Positions 24,534 to 32,692 of a DNA stretch of 64,000 nt are shown here, piece after piece. The notes beneath the pieces are model-generated. The model was not told the origin of the DNA. It ran no database searches and saw only the letters and a program-made list of their open reading frames with translations. The stretch covers positions 1 through 64,000 of the forward strand of contig CBDDEN010000004.1 in NCBI GenBank assembly GCA_965226925.1, read 5' to 3'. This stretch comes from CBDDCX01 sp965226925. Its GTDB lineage: Bacteria; Gemmatimonadota; Gemmatimonadetes; Longimicrobiales; Gaopeijiaceae. The translations under genes and the position numbers were made by a program. Every line of letters begins with the position of its first letter. Position 1 is the stretch's first letter.

Positions 24534-25610
24534 ATGCGCATCATCGCCCACAATGGAGCCCCCGAGTGGGGCGGAGCCGAGATCGCCCTCACGGATCTGC
24601 TCGTGGGGCTGAAGGGGCGGGGCCACAAAGTGAGCCTGCTCACCAGCCGCTCGGTGGTCGCAGAGGGCGGGCGAGAAAAGGGCATCGAGGCCCGACGGGT
24701 GACGCTGGGGGGTCACATTGCGGCGCACGACGCGCTGCTCTTGAGTCGCATCCTGCGTTCCGAGAAGCCCGACGTCCTCCTCGTGGGCACGTTTCGCAAG
24801 CTCTTCATGGCCGCGATGGCCGCACGCATGGCCGGTGTTCCTCGCGTGGTGGCCCGCGTGGGCCTGTCGTCCGATACGCCCCGAGGCCCGCAATACCGGT
24901 TCGTCCTGAAGCGCTGGGTAGATCGCGTGGTCTTCGTGGCCGAGGGGATGCGCCAATCCTACCTGAGTCGGCTCCCGGAACTGGCGGATCGCTTCGTCAC
25001 GATCTACAAGGGGGTTCCACCCCACGGGATGCGGCGCAACCCGCAGGAGGCCCGTCGCGCCCTGGGCCTTCCCGACGATGTCAGCCTGGTAGGGAGCGTC
25101 GGCCGGCTCGTGCCGAAGCAGCGCTTCGACAGCCTTTTGGAGGCCATGGTGTTCCTCCCGAGCGACGCCCACCTCGTCATCGTCGGTGAAGGCCCGCTCC
25201 GAGGTGCCTTGGGGCAGCTCTCGGGGAGCTTGGGACTCCGCGGCCGGGTGCACTTCCTCGGCTACTGTCCGAACATCGGAGCCGTCATGGACGCGCTGGA
25301 CGTGTTGGTCATCACCTCCGACCGAGAGGGCATGGCCGGAGTCATGCCCGAGGCCATGTCTCGGGGTGTGCCGGTCGTATCGACCGACGTCTCCGGGGCC
25401 AGGGAGGCCCTGCGCCCGGGCGCCGACGGCCAGCCCCCGGGTCTCGTAACGGGCTTCACTCCCCCTCAGATCGCCTCGGCCCTGAACTCGGTGGTCTACG
25501 ACGTTCGAGTGCTGCACGCGATGGGACGGGCCGCGAGTCGGCTCGCCCGTGAGCGCTTCTCGTTCGACGCCATGCTCGACGCCTGGGAGGGCGTGCTGGC
25601 GGGGGACTGA
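24534..25610 (+). CDS. GT4-type glycosyltransferase
   Basis: The 358-aa product starts MRIIAHNGAPEWGGAEIALT (GT-B N-domain with the GGAE loop) and has the C-domain signature VGSVGRLVPKQRFDSLLEAM, VIVGEGPLRGAL and SDREGMAGVMPEAMSRGVPV, as in family 4 transferases that build cell-surface glycans or lipids. The in-frame extension to 24423 is rejected because the family starts at MRII. Acceptor unknown. It is divergent from mutS. Confidence 0.9.
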   Translation: MRIIAHNGAPEWGGAEIALTDLLVGLKGRGHKVSLLTSRSVVAEGGREKGIEARRVTLGGHIAAHDALLLSRILRSEKPDVLLVGTFRKLFMAAMAARMAGVPRVVARVGLSSDTPRGPQYRFVLKRWVDRVVFVAEGMRQSYLSRLPELADRFVTIYKGVPPHGMRRNPQEARRALGLPDDVSLVGSVGRLVPKQRFDSLLEAMVFLPSDAHLVIVGEGPLRGALGQLSGSLGLRGRVHFLGYCPNIGAVMDALDVLVITSDREGMAGVMPEAMSRGVPVVSTDVSGAREALRPGADGQPPGLVTGFTPPQIASALNSVVYDVRVLHAMGRAASRLARERFSFDAMLDAWEGVLAGD

Positions 25611-25647
25611 CGCGTACGAAGGGCAGCATGACTTCTGCTACACCTCA

Positions 25648-25737
25648 CTACCGCCTCTCCGACAGCCAGAAGTACCAGACGATCCAGACGATGGCGAGAA
25701 CCGCCCCGACGTTCACCACAATGACGTCCGTCGCCAT
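25648..25737 (-). CDS. 29-aa membrane protein downstream of copA
   Basis: Starts at ATG 25737, five bases after the copA stop, with AAGGG just before. The product, MATDVIVVNVGAVLAIVWI followed by VWYFWLSERR, is one hydrophobic helix with an acidic start and a basic end. It resembles the small single-helix proteins found next to copper ATPase and ccoS genes in size and topology only. The spacing suggests co-translation with CopA. Confidence 0.65.
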   Translation of the reverse strand: MATDVIVVNVGAVLAIVWIVWYFWLSERR

Positions 25738-25742
25738 AGCCC

Positions 25743-28085
25743 TTACGCCTCCACGCCCCGGGGCGTGAAGCCTCTCAGCCGGTTGGCGTTGCTGACCACG
25801 GTCACCGAGCTGAACGCCATGGCCGCACCCGCGATCACCGGCGAGAGCAAGATCCCGAAGAAGGGATAGAAGACCCCGGCCGCCACCGGGATGCCCAGCG
25901 TGTTGTAGATGAACGCGCCCACCAGGTTCTGCCGGATGTTCCTGAAGGTGGCCTCGGAGATCTCCATCATCTCGACGACCCCCTCGAGCGAGCCTCCCAT
26001 GAGGGTGACGTCGCCGGCCTCCATGGCCACGTCCGTGCCGGTGCCGATCGCGACACCCACGTCGGCCTGAGCCAGCGCGGGGGCGTCGTTGATGCCGTCC
26101 CCCACCATGGCCACGCTGCGGCCCTGGTCCTGCAACTCCTTGATCCGCTGGGCCTTCTGGTCGGGTAGGACCCGCGCGAAGACATGCTCCACACCGACTT
26201 CGCGGGCCACCGCCCGAGCCGTCGCCTCGTGATCGCCGGTCAGGATCACCACCTGCAAGCCCATCTCCTGGAGCCTCGCGATGGCGGCAACCGACTCCTG
26301 CTTCACCGGATCGGCGACACCCAACACCCCCAACGGCTTGCCATCCGCGGCCACCAGGACGGGCGTTCGGCCCGCCTCCGCAAGGGTGGATGCCCGCGCC
26401 TCGAGAGCCTCGATCTCCACACCCGCCTCCGACAGGAACGCCGCGGTGCCGACGAGGACGGTCCGGGCGTCCACGGTGGCTCGGATACCCAGGCCGGGAA
26501 TCGCCTCGAAGTCCGACGCCCGTGGGTACTCGACGCCCCGGGCCGCCGCGCCTTCGGTCACGGCTTGTGCCAAGGGGTGTTCCGAGCCGGTCTCGGCGGC
26601 GGCGGCCAGCCGGACGAGCTCCTCCTCGGAGACCTCACCCAGCGGGACCACGTCCGTGAGAGTGGGTGCTCCCTGCGTGACCGTGCCGGTCTTGTCGAGG
26701 ACCACCGTGTCCACGGTCCGCGCCCGCTGGAGAGCCTCGCCGTTCCGGATCAGGATGCCGTGCTCCGCGGCCTTGCCCACGGCGACCATGATCGAGATGG
26801 GCGTGGCGAGGCCGAGCGCGCAGGGACATGCGATGACCAAAACGGCCACGGCCACCACCATGGCATAGCTCAAGACGGGCTCGGGCCCGAACGTATACCA
26901 CGCGGCGAAGGAGACCACCGACACGATCATCACCGACGGCACGAAGTAGCTGGCCACCACGTCGACCACCCGCTGGATGGGCGGTTTGGCGCCCTGGGCC
27001 TCGCGGACCATCTCCACGATCCGAGACAGGACCATGTCGCGTCCCACGCGCTCGGCCCTGAAGTGCAAGACTCCCGCGCTGTTCATCGTGCCGCCCACGA
27101 CCTCGTCGCCGGGCCCCTTCTCCACCGGAATGCTCTCCCCCGTGACCATCGACTCGTCCACGGCGCTCCGGCCCTCGCGGACGCGGCCGTCGACGGGGAT
27201 CTGCTCACCCGGACGGACGACCACGATGTCGCCCACCTGCACGTCGGCCGCGGGGACCTCCACTTCGGCGTCACCGCGAACGACCCGGGCCACCAGCGGT
27301 CGCAGATCCATGAGCCGCCGTACCGCCTGTGAGGTTCGCCCCTTCGCTCGCGCCTCCAAAGCCTGGCCGAGCACGACCAGGGTGATGACCACGGCCGTGG
27401 CTTCGTAGAATGGATGGCCGGTTCCTTCGGGAAAGAGGCCGGGGAAAGCCACGGCCACCGTCGAGTAGATCCATGCCGCCCCGGTGCCCAACGCCACCAA
27501 CGTGTCCATGTTCGCGTCGTGCCGCAGGAAGGCGGACCAACCTCCGGTGAAGAACCGACCGCCTACGTACACCATGATCGGTACGGTCAGCACGCCGCTG
27601 AGCGCCCACAGCAGGCGCATGGGGCCGTGCTCGATGCTCTGAAGGCCGGGAATGAACTGGGCGTGGCCGATGATGACGACGGGTAGACCCAACACCGCAC
27701 CGACCCAGAACCGCCGCAACAGGCTCCGGGCCTCCTGCTCTCTCTCCTCGTCTCGGCGCTTGAGCGTTTCTTCGATGCCCTCGGCCTCGGCGGCCGCGTC
27801 CACTTCGTAGCCGGCGGCGGCCACCGTCTCACGCATGACCGCCGTGTCGAGCAGGCCCGGCACGTAACCGATGCGTGCGGACTCGGTGGCGAGGCTGACT
27901 TCGGCGGAGGTGATTCCGGGTACCCGGCCCAAGGCCGTCTCCACATGACGCACGCAGGCGGCACAGGTCATGCCGCTGATCGCGACCTCCTGGGTGAGCA
28001 TCGGAACCTCGTATCCGGCACGGGATTCGGCCTGAGGATCGTTCGTACGATCCGTCTGGCGGTCCATTGGCGTGGTGTTATCCAT
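25743..28085 (-). CDS. copA: Copper-translocating P1B-type ATPase
   Basis: The 780-aa product has one N-terminal metal-binding HMA domain (GMTCAACVRHVE), eight predicted membrane helices, the ion-path motif CPC (Cys420 and Cys422 in ACPCALGLATP), the phosphorylation site DKTGT (Asp464) and the HP motif (TGSEHPLAQAV), plus MVGDGINDAPALAQADVGVA. It exports Cu(I) to the periplasm. The expression unit also includes the 29-aa ORF. A sulfocyanin-like copper protein lies elsewhere in the window. Confidence 0.97.
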   Translation of the reverse strand: MDNTTPMDRQTDRTNDPQAESRAGYEVPMLTQEVAISGMTCAACVRHVETALGRVPGITSAEVSLATESARIGYVPGLLDTAVMRETVAAAGYEVDAAAEAEGIEETLKRRDEEREQEARSLLRRFWVGAVLGLPVVIIGHAQFIPGLQSIEHGPMRLLWALSGVLTVPIMVYVGGRFFTGGWSAFLRHDANMDTLVALGTGAAWIYSTVAVAFPGLFPEGTGHPFYEATAVVITLVVLGQALEARAKGRTSQAVRRLMDLRPLVARVVRGDAEVEVPAADVQVGDIVVVRPGEQIPVDGRVREGRSAVDESMVTGESIPVEKGPGDEVVGGTMNSAGVLHFRAERVGRDMVLSRIVEMVREAQGAKPPIQRVVDVVASYFVPSVMIVSVVSFAAWYTFGPEPVLSYAMVVAVAVLVIACPCALGLATPISIMVAVGKAAEHGILIRNGEALQRARTVDTVVLDKTGTVTQGAPTLTDVVPLGEVSEEELVRLAAAAETGSEHPLAQAVTEGAAARGVEYPRASDFEAIPGLGIRATVDARTVLVGTAAFLSEAGVEIEALEARASTLAEAGRTPVLVAADGKPLGVLGVADPVKQESVAAIARLQEMGLQVVILTGDHEATARAVAREVGVEHVFARVLPDQKAQRIKELQDQGRSVAMVGDGINDAPALAQADVGVAIGTGTDVAMEAGDVTLMGGSLEGVVEMMEISEATFRNIRQNLVGAFIYNTLGIPVAAGVFYPFFGILLSPVIAGAAMAFSSVTVVSNANRLRGFTPRGVEA

Positions 28086-28164
28086 GGTGTGCTAGAGTAC
28101 CCCAGCGGGTTCCGATCGCGTCCCAGAGCGAGGTCGGCCGAGGCCGTCGACCAGGGCACTTACG

Positions 28165-28278
28165 GTGGTGGCCGCCATCGATCCTGTGGTCCAATTGGGT
28201 GTGACCGGACGGAACGACATCCAGCCGCTGGCAAACGAGGTGCGCGAACGGCTGGAGAAGGTGCTGGCGGGACTCTAG
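28165..28278 (+). other. Possible 37-aa coding remnant in the copA/regulator gap
   Basis: In the 226-bp gap between copA and the response regulator, a plus-strand GTG frame reads AAIDPVVQLGVTGRNDIQPL and then ANEVRERLEKVLAGL to a TAG at 28276-28278. Third positions are GC-rich, as in neighbouring genes, but there is no ribosome site. It may be the tail of a lost gene. Nothing else is seen here. Confidence 0.25.
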
Positions 28279-28311
28279 ACTCCGGCACGACTCCGTGCCG
28301 GCCGCCCGGCT

Positions 28312-28881
28312 TCAGAAAGCGCCGGCGACCTTTCCGAAGACGTAAAGCGCGACCAGCACGGCGACGACGACGATCCAGCGCACCACGTTCGACGTGAGCA
28401 TCGCCTCGGGGTCTACGGCGCTCACGGCGGTAGTCGAAGTGCCGGACGCTCCGCGGCGGATCCCGCTCAACTCGGTGAGGTTCCTCAGCAGGGCACGGAG
28501 CTTCTTCTCCAACTCGGCGGGGCTCTCAGGCTTGGTGATGAAGTGGTTCCCACCCAGTCCGTAGCTCCTGGCCACATCCTCATCCCGGTCGGACGAGGTC
28601 AGCACCGCCACGGGGATGGAGCGGAAACGGTCGTTCCCCTTGATCTCCGCCAAGACCTCGTGTCCGGCCATGCCGGGCATCTTCAGGTCCAGGAGCAGAA
28701 GATCGGGAACGGACTCAGTGATCAGCTCGACGGCCTCCTCACCATTACGCGCGCGGCGAATCGTGACCGGAACGTCGACGGCCCTTTCGAGCGCCATCTC
28801 GATAAGAAGCGCGTGGTCGTCGTTGTCCTCCGCCAACACGATATCCCACTCGGCCTTCTCCGTTCGCTCGATTACGCTCAT
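28312..28881 (-). CDS. Response regulator receiver protein with C-terminal membrane anchor
   Basis: The receiver domain spans about residues 13-135: the acidic pocket in IVLAEDNDDHALLIEMALE, phospho-acceptor Asp65 in LLLLDLKMPG, Thr-Ser in VAVLTSSDRDED and Lys in HFITKPESPAELE. Instead of an output domain, a Ser/Thr-rich linker leads to one helix near the end (RWIVVVAVLVALYVFGKVAG). Receivers of this kind usually belong to the Rcp1/CheY-like group; a tail anchor on a soluble receiver is unusual. Its start overlaps the SPOR gene's stop by four bases. Confidence 0.9.
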   Translation of the reverse strand: MSVIERTEKAEWDIVLAEDNDDHALLIEMALERAVDVPVTIRRARNGEEAVELITESVPDLLLLDLKMPGMAGHEVLAEIKGNDRFRSIPVAVLTSSDRDEDVARSYGLGGNHFITKPESPAELEKKLRALLRNLTELSGIRRGASGTSTTAVSAVDPEAMLTSNVVRWIVVVAVLVALYVFGKVAGAF

Positions 28882-29804
28882 CTGATCGGCCCCTCTTTAC
28901 GCACGTCGGAAACCACTGCAGCGTCGTAGCCCAGACCCTCGATCCTCGCCATCAACTCGGTAGCCGCCGACCGCTCGGTGAACCGCCCAATCCGCACTCG
29001 CACCAGCGAGCTTCCTTCTACCCTCACCACCCGTGTCTCGAACCCCGCCCGGGCCACCGTCCGAGCGAGCCCGCGGGCTCGCTCCTCCGTGGAGAAGGCT
29101 CCTAGCTGGACCGAGTGTCGCCCGGCCGAGTCGGCCGGGTTGTCCACCCGATCCGCACGAGCGGGCTCCTCCACCTGCGAAGCCTGCTCCTCGACCCCTG
29201 GAGCCTGCTTCCCTAGTTCCGGAGTCTGCTCCTCGACCTCCGCGGGCGCATCGGCAACCTCGATCTCGACAGCTTTGGAGGCCGCCTCCGCCGCCGCCGA
29301 ATCAGCGGCCGCCCGGACCGCCGCCGCGACCAACGCGGTCTCGGCCTCGGCCGCCTCGAGCTCCTCCGAGTGCTCCGAGAGCCACTGCCGGGCCCTGACC
29401 CGCTCCTGACTCCGAGGATAGTCCTGGAGCAGGGCGCGATAGTGCCCCGCCGCACCCAGCAGGTCCTCCCCCGATCCGGCGATCATGGCCAGGCGTATCA
29501 AAGCCCCGTCGGAATATGGCCCCCCGGGGTATGACACCACCAGTCGCTGATAGTCCAGGGTCGCCATTTCCGGGTCCACGGTGAGGACTGCCCGCAGCCA
29601 CAAGCCCCTCTGTCGATCTCGGCGGCTGGATTGGCTCCGCTCACCGTCCCACCACGTTTCGAGCACACCCCGGGCCTCTTCGGTGCGTCCGGACCCGGCC
29701 AGGGCGTCGACGGCGTCCAGGCCGCGCTGGCCCGACGCGGGCGCGGGCATGCCGACAGCACAAAGGAGCACCGCGAACATGGCCGCGACCCTCCGCCTCT
29801 CCAT
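28878..29804 (-). CDS. Exported SPOR-domain protein with tetratricopeptide-like region
   Basis: The 308-aa product has a signal peptide (MFAVLLCAVGMPAPASG) and a helical region resembling YbgF/TPR repeats (QRLVVSYPGGPYSDGALIRL, HYRALLQDYPRSQ). A long Ala/Glu-rich linker leads to a C-terminal SPOR domain (SVQLGAFSTEERARGLART, then VRVRIGRFTERSAATELMAR) that would bind denuded septal peptidoglycan. Its ATG and the holA stop share one base (TGATG), so it is coupled to holA. Confidence 0.85.
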   Translation of the reverse strand: MERRRVAAMFAVLLCAVGMPAPASGQRGLDAVDALAGSGRTEEARGVLETWWDGERSQSSRRDRQRGLWLRAVLTVDPEMATLDYQRLVVSYPGGPYSDGALIRLAMIAGSGEDLLGAAGHYRALLQDYPRSQERVRARQWLSEHSEELEAAEAETALVAAAVRAAADSAAAEAASKAVEIEVADAPAEVEEQTPELGKQAPGVEEQASQVEEPARADRVDNPADSAGRHSVQLGAFSTEERARGLARTVARAGFETRVVRVEGSSLVRVRIGRFTERSAATELMARIEGLGYDAAVVSDVRKEGPIR

Positions 29805-30808
29805 CAGGCGGCCTCATGCTCGAAGGTCATCATGGTGAGAAGCCACTCCTCCAGGTGGTGCTCGTCGGACAGGGAGGTCGCCTTGAGCAACCGGTCAACC
29901 CGGAGGAGTCCGAGAATCGATTCACGGATCGCCGCGGAACTCCAGCCCTCGGCCTGTCGAGCGATCTGCCGCGACAGCCATTTCTGGTGCGGCGGGAGCA
30001 CCTGCTCGACCGCCCCCTTTCCCTGCTCGACCGCGACACCGATCCGCAGAAGGTGGGTGGCCAAGCCCACCGTGAGCCCCACCCCGCTCTCCCCCTGCCC
30101 CAACAGAATGCGAAGCCCCCGTGACGCCTCGTCGAACCGCCGGGCGCCTACGAGGTCGAACCAGCGCCAACGATCCTGGGTGGGTAGCACGGTCCCGGCG
30201 GCACGCACGTGCTCGAGCGTGATGCGATCGCCCTCGCTGGCGACTCCCGCAAGCTTCTCGAGCTCCCGGGAAAGGATTCCGAGATCGGTGCCAATGCCGT
30301 GGGCGAGCGCCCTTGCCGCGTCCGGCTCCAGGGTCATGCCGAGACGTGACTTCGCCTGGCCCATCAGCCACCCGGGGGCATCGTCCGCGCTGATGGCCGA
30401 GAACTCGACGGACTGGGCGATCTTTTTGAGCCGGGTGTAGAACTTGGCCTTCGACCCGCTTGGGATGCGGGCGGTCAGGATGAGTGCGAGATCCGACGGC
30501 TGGGACTCTGCGAGCCCCAACACGAGGTCACGAGATCGGGCGGCGCCGGCGAAAGCCTCGGCTCCCCGCACCACCACTACCCGCCATTCGGCCATCATCG
30601 GGGGCGTCGCCACGATGCGGGCCAGGTCCTCTACGTTCACATCGGATCCCTGCACGACGTCCAAGTTGAAGTCTCTCGTGGCCTCGTCGACATGCGCGCC
30701 GACGAGCTCCTTGACGGCCTCTCCTTTTCGGTGCTCGTCCTCACCCCAAAGAAAGAAAACCCCACCCCGGGATCCCTGCTCGAGGGCCTTCCGGAGGGGG
30801 CTCGTCAT
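29804..30808 (-). CDS. holA: DNA polymerase III subunit delta (HolA)
   Basis: Delta opens the sliding clamp within the clamp loader. The 334-aa product begins MTSPLRKALEQGSRGGVFFL followed by WGEDEHRKGEAVKELVG, and has WRVVVVRGAEAF and ALILTARIPSGSKAKFYTRL (domain I), the domain II/III pattern GMTLEPDAARALAHGIGTDL and a C-terminal helical collar. It is first of a holA-SPOR-receiver run with overlapping ends. Confidence 0.88.
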   Translation of the reverse strand: MTSPLRKALEQGSRGGVFFLWGEDEHRKGEAVKELVGAHVDEATRDFNLDVVQGSDVNVEDLARIVATPPMMAEWRVVVVRGAEAFAGAARSRDLVLGLAESQPSDLALILTARIPSGSKAKFYTRLKKIAQSVEFSAISADDAPGWLMGQAKSRLGMTLEPDAARALAHGIGTDLGILSRELEKLAGVASEGDRITLEHVRAAGTVLPTQDRWRWFDLVGARRFDEASRGLRILLGQGESGVGLTVGLATHLLRIGVAVEQGKGAVEQVLPPHQKWLSRQIARQAEGWSSAAIRESILGLLRVDRLLKATSLSDEHHLEEWLLTMMTFEHEAA

Positions 30809-30842
30809 GGAGTAGCCCGGTGCTTCATGGCCTCGGATCTGG

Positions 30843-31391
30843 TCAATCGATACCCGTTCGTCGCAGCGCCGAGTTGTTCCGCGAACGCTCGCTCATGGGG
30901 GAGTACTCGTAGAGCAGCGTGTTGGGATCCGACCAGAGTCCACTGCCGAGGGTACGAGGCGCCGCGACCGGCCTGCCGAACGCGTCGGTGGTGAACAGGG
31001 GCTCCATCGCCGGCGGGGCCGACACGACGATCGCCGGGAGCATGACCTCGGGCGTGGCACGCCCAAACGACGGGTACCAAGCGATGAAGGAGAGTAGGAT
31101 GGCCATACCCACAGCAGCCGCGACGGGAACCGCCGAACCGCTGGCCGTATGGACGGTCACATCGCCATCGTCGATGTGGAAGAGCCGGTGCTCGAGGCGG
31201 GGACGGAAGGAATCGGCGAGCTCTACCCGCGGCATGGTTTGGAGAAGCGTCACCCCCCGCGAGACCACCTGCTCGTAGCGGGCACACTTCGCGCATTCTG
31301 CCACATGCGCCGCTGACTCCCTCCGGACCGGGGCGCCCGGGGGAGCGTCATAGAACTCGGAAAACCGACGAAGAAAATCCGAGCATTCCAT
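30843..31391 (-). CDS. Anti-sigma factor with zinc-finger-like N-terminus and one membrane helix
   Basis: The ATG at 31391 (MECSDFLRRFSEFYDA) is chosen over the longer frame to 31499. The AGGAG upstream is 12 bases away, so initiation is uncertain. Residues around HVAECAKCARYEQVV give the H-x3-C-x2-C core of anti-sigma zinc-binding domains. A hydrophobic helix (VAAAVGMAILLSFIAWY) anchors the protein. The C-terminal part would be outside. It follows the ECF sigma gene on the same strand, the standard partner order. Confidence 0.82.
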   Translation of the reverse strand: MECSDFLRRFSEFYDAPPGAPVRRESAAHVAECAKCARYEQVVSRGVTLLQTMPRVELADSFRPRLEHRLFHIDDGDVTVHTASGSAVPVAAAVGMAILLSFIAWYPSFGRATPEVMLPAIVVSAPPAMEPLFTTDAFGRPVAAPRTLGSGLWSDPNTLLYEYSPMSERSRNNSALRRTGID

Positions 31392-31532
31392 GTGCCAAAT
31401 ACTCTCCTGTTGTGATATTCCCGATCCGACGTCCGTCGGAGAGGTTGGAATACTACGTAGAGGCGTCTCGCGGTGTTCCACCTCCTGGAATTGGTACATG
31501 GGGGAGTCCGAGCAGGTTCCCGGAAAACGAGA

Positions 31533-31562
31533 GGCCTTCGGCGATCAACGTCGCCGAAGGCC
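31533..31562 (-). terminator. Intrinsic terminator between sigma and anti-sigma genes
   Basis: GGCCTTCGGCG pairs perfectly with CGCCGAAGGCC across an 8-base loop and, on the minus strand, is followed by TCTCGTTTTCC. It lies after the sigma gene and before the anti-sigma gene, so it could lower anti-sigma expression relative to sigma. Confidence 0.75.
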
Positions 31563-31610
31563 CCGTGGGTCCTAGCCACCTCGATCGGGTCTCGGCGGAT
31601 CCGGTTACGC

Positions 31611-32252
31611 TCAGTCCAGCGAGGGCCCGATCAACCGCGCGAAGTTGTTGCGCGCCCGGTTCAGTCTGCTCTTCACGGTTCCGAGGTTGCACCCGGTGAT
31701 TGCCGCGATCTCTTCGTAGGTCTTGCCCTCGAGCTCACGGAGCACGAAGACGATCCGGTGGTGCTCCGGCAGCTCCGCCACCGACTTCTCCACCAAGTCC
31801 TTCAGAAACCGCTTGCGGTAGAGGTCGTCGGGCTTGAAGGACGAGTCCTCCCATTCGAGCGGCCGATGATCGGCTTCCCAGTTCTTCCTGATGGCCTGGA
31901 AGAGCATGAGGGGGTTCCGGGAACGGTTGCGCAGCTCGTTCTTCGCCAGATTCCCGGCGATGGTATAGATCCACGTCGAGAACTTCTTGGTCTGGTCGAA
32001 GCGCTGCATGTGGCGGTACACCCGGACGAAGGTCTCCTGAACCAAGTCCTGGGCACGCTCTCTGTCACCCACCGTACGGCAGACGAAGTTGAGCAACCGC
32101 CCGTCGTATCGCTTGACCAGCTCCCCGAACGCACGTTCGTCACCCGCGAGGAAGGACCGGACGACTTCACTGTCGTCCATCTGGCCGAGCCTCTTACGAT
32201 GCTCCTTGGCCGGTTCACCGGGCACGATCTGTAGCTTCGTTGCTTCCGTCAC
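31611..32252 (-). CDS. ECF RNA polymerase sigma factor
   Basis: The 213-aa product has sigma region 2 (FGELVKRYDGRLLNFVCRTV, ERAQDLVQETFVRVYRHMQR, KFSTWIYTIAGNLAKNELR) and region 4 (ELPEHHRIVFVLRELEGKTY and EEIAAITGCNLGTVKSRLNR). It is close to the RpoE-type ECF group. GTG 32252 is the start. An N-terminal extension of about 25 residues precedes region 2. It is paired with the anti-sigma gene downstream but separated from it by a terminator. Confidence 0.93.
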   Translation of the reverse strand: MTEATKLQIVPGEPAKEHRKRLGQMDDSEVVRSFLAGDERAFGELVKRYDGRLLNFVCRTVGDRERAQDLVQETFVRVYRHMQRFDQTKKFSTWIYTIAGNLAKNELRNRSRNPLMLFQAIRKNWEADHRPLEWEDSSFKPDDLYRKRFLKDLVEKSVAELPEHHRIVFVLRELEGKTYEEIAAITGCNLGTVKSRLNRARNNFARLIGPSLD

Positions 32253-32567
32253 GTCTCACCCCCGCGTCGCGGGTACGCACGAATCCCCTGCCGAACTCGC
32301 AGCAGGTTCCGTGCCACCCCCTGGATCACCCCGAATCAGGCCGATCCTGCCAATTAGTCACTTCATTCGTCCCACTATGAGGACGTCTCATGTCAGGATC
32401 GGGACACAACCGGCGCGCTACGCCGCGCCGTGTAGGGACAGCCTCCCGCAGCGCGCGCTACGCCGCGCGCATCGGACAAACTCTCGCACCGAGCCGTCCT
32501 CGCCCGCCGGAACACCCCGTCCACTCCTTGTACGCTCGAACCCGGATTCTATGACGCCGGGCGGGCC
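32253..32567. other. Upstream region of sigma gene, no gene
   Basis: Contains two related G/C hairpins, CGGCGCGCTACGCCGCGCCG and GCGCGCTACGCCGCGCGC (32411-32470), arranged head-to-tail. No convincing coding frame or promoter was found. The repeat unit GCGCTACGCCGCGC suggests a local duplication. Confidence 0.4.
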
Positions 32568-32690
32568 TTACTGTCTCAAGAAACGATCGGCGTACAGGAT
32601 GGTGGAGATGCTCTTTCCGTCGGCGATCAGCCCGGTGCGGACCATCTCGAGGGCGACCGAAAAGGGGTACGGGGGCTGAGGCTCGGGTCG
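32568..32690 (-). pseudogene. Possible C-terminal remnant of a NUDIX-type hydrolase
   Basis: Directly after the M16 gene, a frame reads PYPFSVALEMVRTGLIADGK and SISTILYADRFLRQ before a stop at 32568. The pattern MxRxGxIxDGKxI and the spacing to the C-terminus resemble the end of ADP-ribose pyrophosphatase-like proteins. No start codon or NUDIX box is upstream, since the M16 gene occupies that space. Confidence 0.35.
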
Positions 32691-32692
32691 GC

